Shown here one piece after another: positions 57,101 through 60,100 of a DNA stretch of 64,000 bases. Position 1 is the stretch's first letter, and the number at the start of each line of letters is the position of its first letter. The position numbers and the translations under genes were made by a program. The DNA lies in contig NC_092671.1 of NCBI RefSeq assembly GCF_964355755.1, positions 38,207,304 to 38,271,303 of the forward strand, written 5' to 3'. The notes under the pieces were generated by a model that was not told the DNA's origin, did no database searches, and was given only the letters and a program-made list of their open reading frames with translations. Origin of the DNA: Antedon mediterranea. Taxonomy: Eukaryota > Echinodermata > Crinoidea > Comatulida > Antedonidae.

Positions 57101-60100
57101 ATTAGCTACAAGTTTACAAACCCAGAAACTAGAAGTTGGTATCATTTAGCACATGAGTAGGAGGGGAACAAACAGTTGTATTGTGTTCAGTTTACTCTGC
57201 CGTAACCTGATTAACTTAAACCAACAGCACAGTGACAAGGGATTGTTTAGGGGCTTGGTGAAGGCATGTCAATGACATTGGGCTTGCTAAAGAAATCTAA
57301 TGGAGCTGAATTAAGGTCTCAATTGACACTCAACAAATAACTTATTATACTGTAGGAGTAACTAAGAAGAGTAGCATACAGAGTTACCCAGGCCGCATTA
57401 TTTTTTTCCCTATATTGGGTTAAGGCAGAAATCAAGAATAATTCATGACCCAAATTATTTTCTATGATAAAGAATAACAAGACTGACCTACTGTACTTCC
57501 TAAATATCGCTTAACCTAACCCTCTAAATAATCTCTCAACTATTAAAAAAAAAACATGGATGATGTTGTTAAGCATCGAACCTTGAGCGCGAGACCCTTA
57601 ATAGTCAGGGCTTTTGCTACTGTAAGTTCAAGGATAAAGATAAAGGAGAAACGCTTTAGAAAAATAGGGGGTGGGGGATATGGACCTTTTGGTATACATG
57701 ATTTAAGAAAGTCTATAGCTTAGGCCTAGACTGATAATAATGGTCAGAGTAAAACTTAAATATTCACATCCAGTCTTTGCATTTCTGCATATTCTGAAAG
57801 CAAAGTATTTCAGTTGGTATTTCTTGTTAACCTACCTGATCTTTACTGTCTCCAAGTCTATCTGTGACTGCGGGCATTACTGGAAAAAAAAAATAAACAA
57901 TTTGATCATTAGCTTTCTATGTTTAAGCCTATATAATTATGAATGAATTATTTTATTACTCAATACTGTACATCTCACATAAACAATCATTATTTCTATG
58001 TTCAAAACATTCAATATGGTCAAAAGAGTACTTCATACACTGTAAAACCTCTTGAATATTAGTATCCCCTATAGAAAATGGTATAATCCATCATTAAAGA
58101 TTAAAGACATTTTTTACAAGGACTTAATAACAATACCTAGATAAATTAACATACAAAAGGGGATACTTTAACTATTCTCTTAAAATATTAAATTGAAAAG
58201 TACTACAGCATATGAATATTTCTATCACAGTTTGTTGAGAAGATACAGTACAGTAGTTATAAATCAGGCTTTTTAAAAAATATGACTGTGGGAACAAGAA
58301 GAGGTTGATATTGTTAAGCTCTGTCTACACTATCAAACTTTATGTGACAAAAAATGTGATGTGCCCATATATTGACATGATGATGTCATATCAATACCAT
58401 ATTTGGGCATATCAATACCATATTTGGGCATATTACTACCATATTTCGGCACATCATAGTTTTTATGGACATGATATCATTACCATATTTGGACATATCA
58501 CTACTATATTTGGGCTAATCACACTTTTTTGTCATAGTTTGATAGTGTAGACAGCGCTTTATGATCTATGAACATGTAGTAGAAAAATAATTAATTTACG
58601 GATGTGCAGATGATTGCAGTGTTGGCTTTGATTTCCCAAATCAATCATAGACTTGTTATAAAAACTCAAACCAACAATGTGTAGATAACCCTTGTGCTTT
58701 AGCTATTATTTACAGCTCATGGGAGCATTTTACAAATCCCAGTATTATTATTATGAAAGTCAATTAGCGGTGCCATTCACTGATCAATACCATTATGAGT
58801 GTACTGCAATGACAACTCTTGTATTGTGTGATATAATCAAATACACGGAAACATGGAGGACCTCCATACACGAAATAAAATGATTTTAAATATTCATTCA
58901 TTGAACTTACAGTAGCATTATTTAATAAAATGTTATTTATTGTTTATTTCATATTCAACAGTGAGAAATTATAGTATAATTTTTAAAAGGCTTAGGGAGT
59001 GGAGTAGAAAGAGTTACAACCCTGGCATTAGGTCAGGATTGAACCCCGGACCTTGGGATTGGAAGGCAAGAACATCAACCACTAAGCTACAGCTCTAATA
59101 CATTCAATGTACATTACATGATCATTTTTTTTCACTTGCGTAGTCCAACAAATAAATATTCAAATGTTCAATGTGTTGTTTTGATTTTAAACTAAAATTC
59201 TAAAAAAGAAAAACCAATTTTCATATTTTATATCAGAATTGAATTACTGATGATTAATATTGATACAGTATCACAAATTACTTTACTCTAATGATTCACA
59301 AATTTACAGTAGTATAAATAAACGTCAGGGTTAATAAAACTATCAAGTATAATTTTTAAAGTACAGTAGTAAAGATGTACACACTTTTTTCAAAATTGAT
59401 GCTGAAATCAGTGGAAATAACTAGTTTTTAGCAAAACATCTGTTACACAGTAGCAATGTAATATAACAAGGACGTGACCTTGGCCGCCATTTGACCTTGC
59501 ATTTCATTTGTCATTTCATTTGTAATTTTACCAGGTACATTGGTATGCAAATTAACGCTTGTTTTAATTTGATTATGTCATAATTATTATGATTTAAAGG
59601 CAATTTGTACTAATGTGTTAAAAACAAATCTCTAGGGAGTTGTAATATTTGATTATTAAGGACACTAGTGTATACGAATGACCTACAGCAATATGAATAA
59701 TATTATGTGCTACATGTTTATTAATTAATGATTACACAAAGTAGGAAAATGCTCTGTATACAGTACACTACCAACATTTATGTATAGAAAAATGTAATGT
59801 GCCCATATATGGACATGATGGTCCCATATATGGACATGATGATGATGTCATAGACTCATAATACTAATACATTTGGGCATATCACTACCATAGGCCTACA
59901 AACTAGTTTGATAGACAAAGTTTAAAACTGAACATCTACATCCATTGGGTTTGTTTGTGGTTTTCCCCACAGAAACGCCAGAAAATTACAGTTTGTATGA
60001 ACAGTAAAGAAATTGGGATCATTTGGACCACAATAAAGTTTTCGTTAAATGACAGTTAAATAGATTTTATCTAAAAATTCTAACTTAATGGCAGTTGCAT

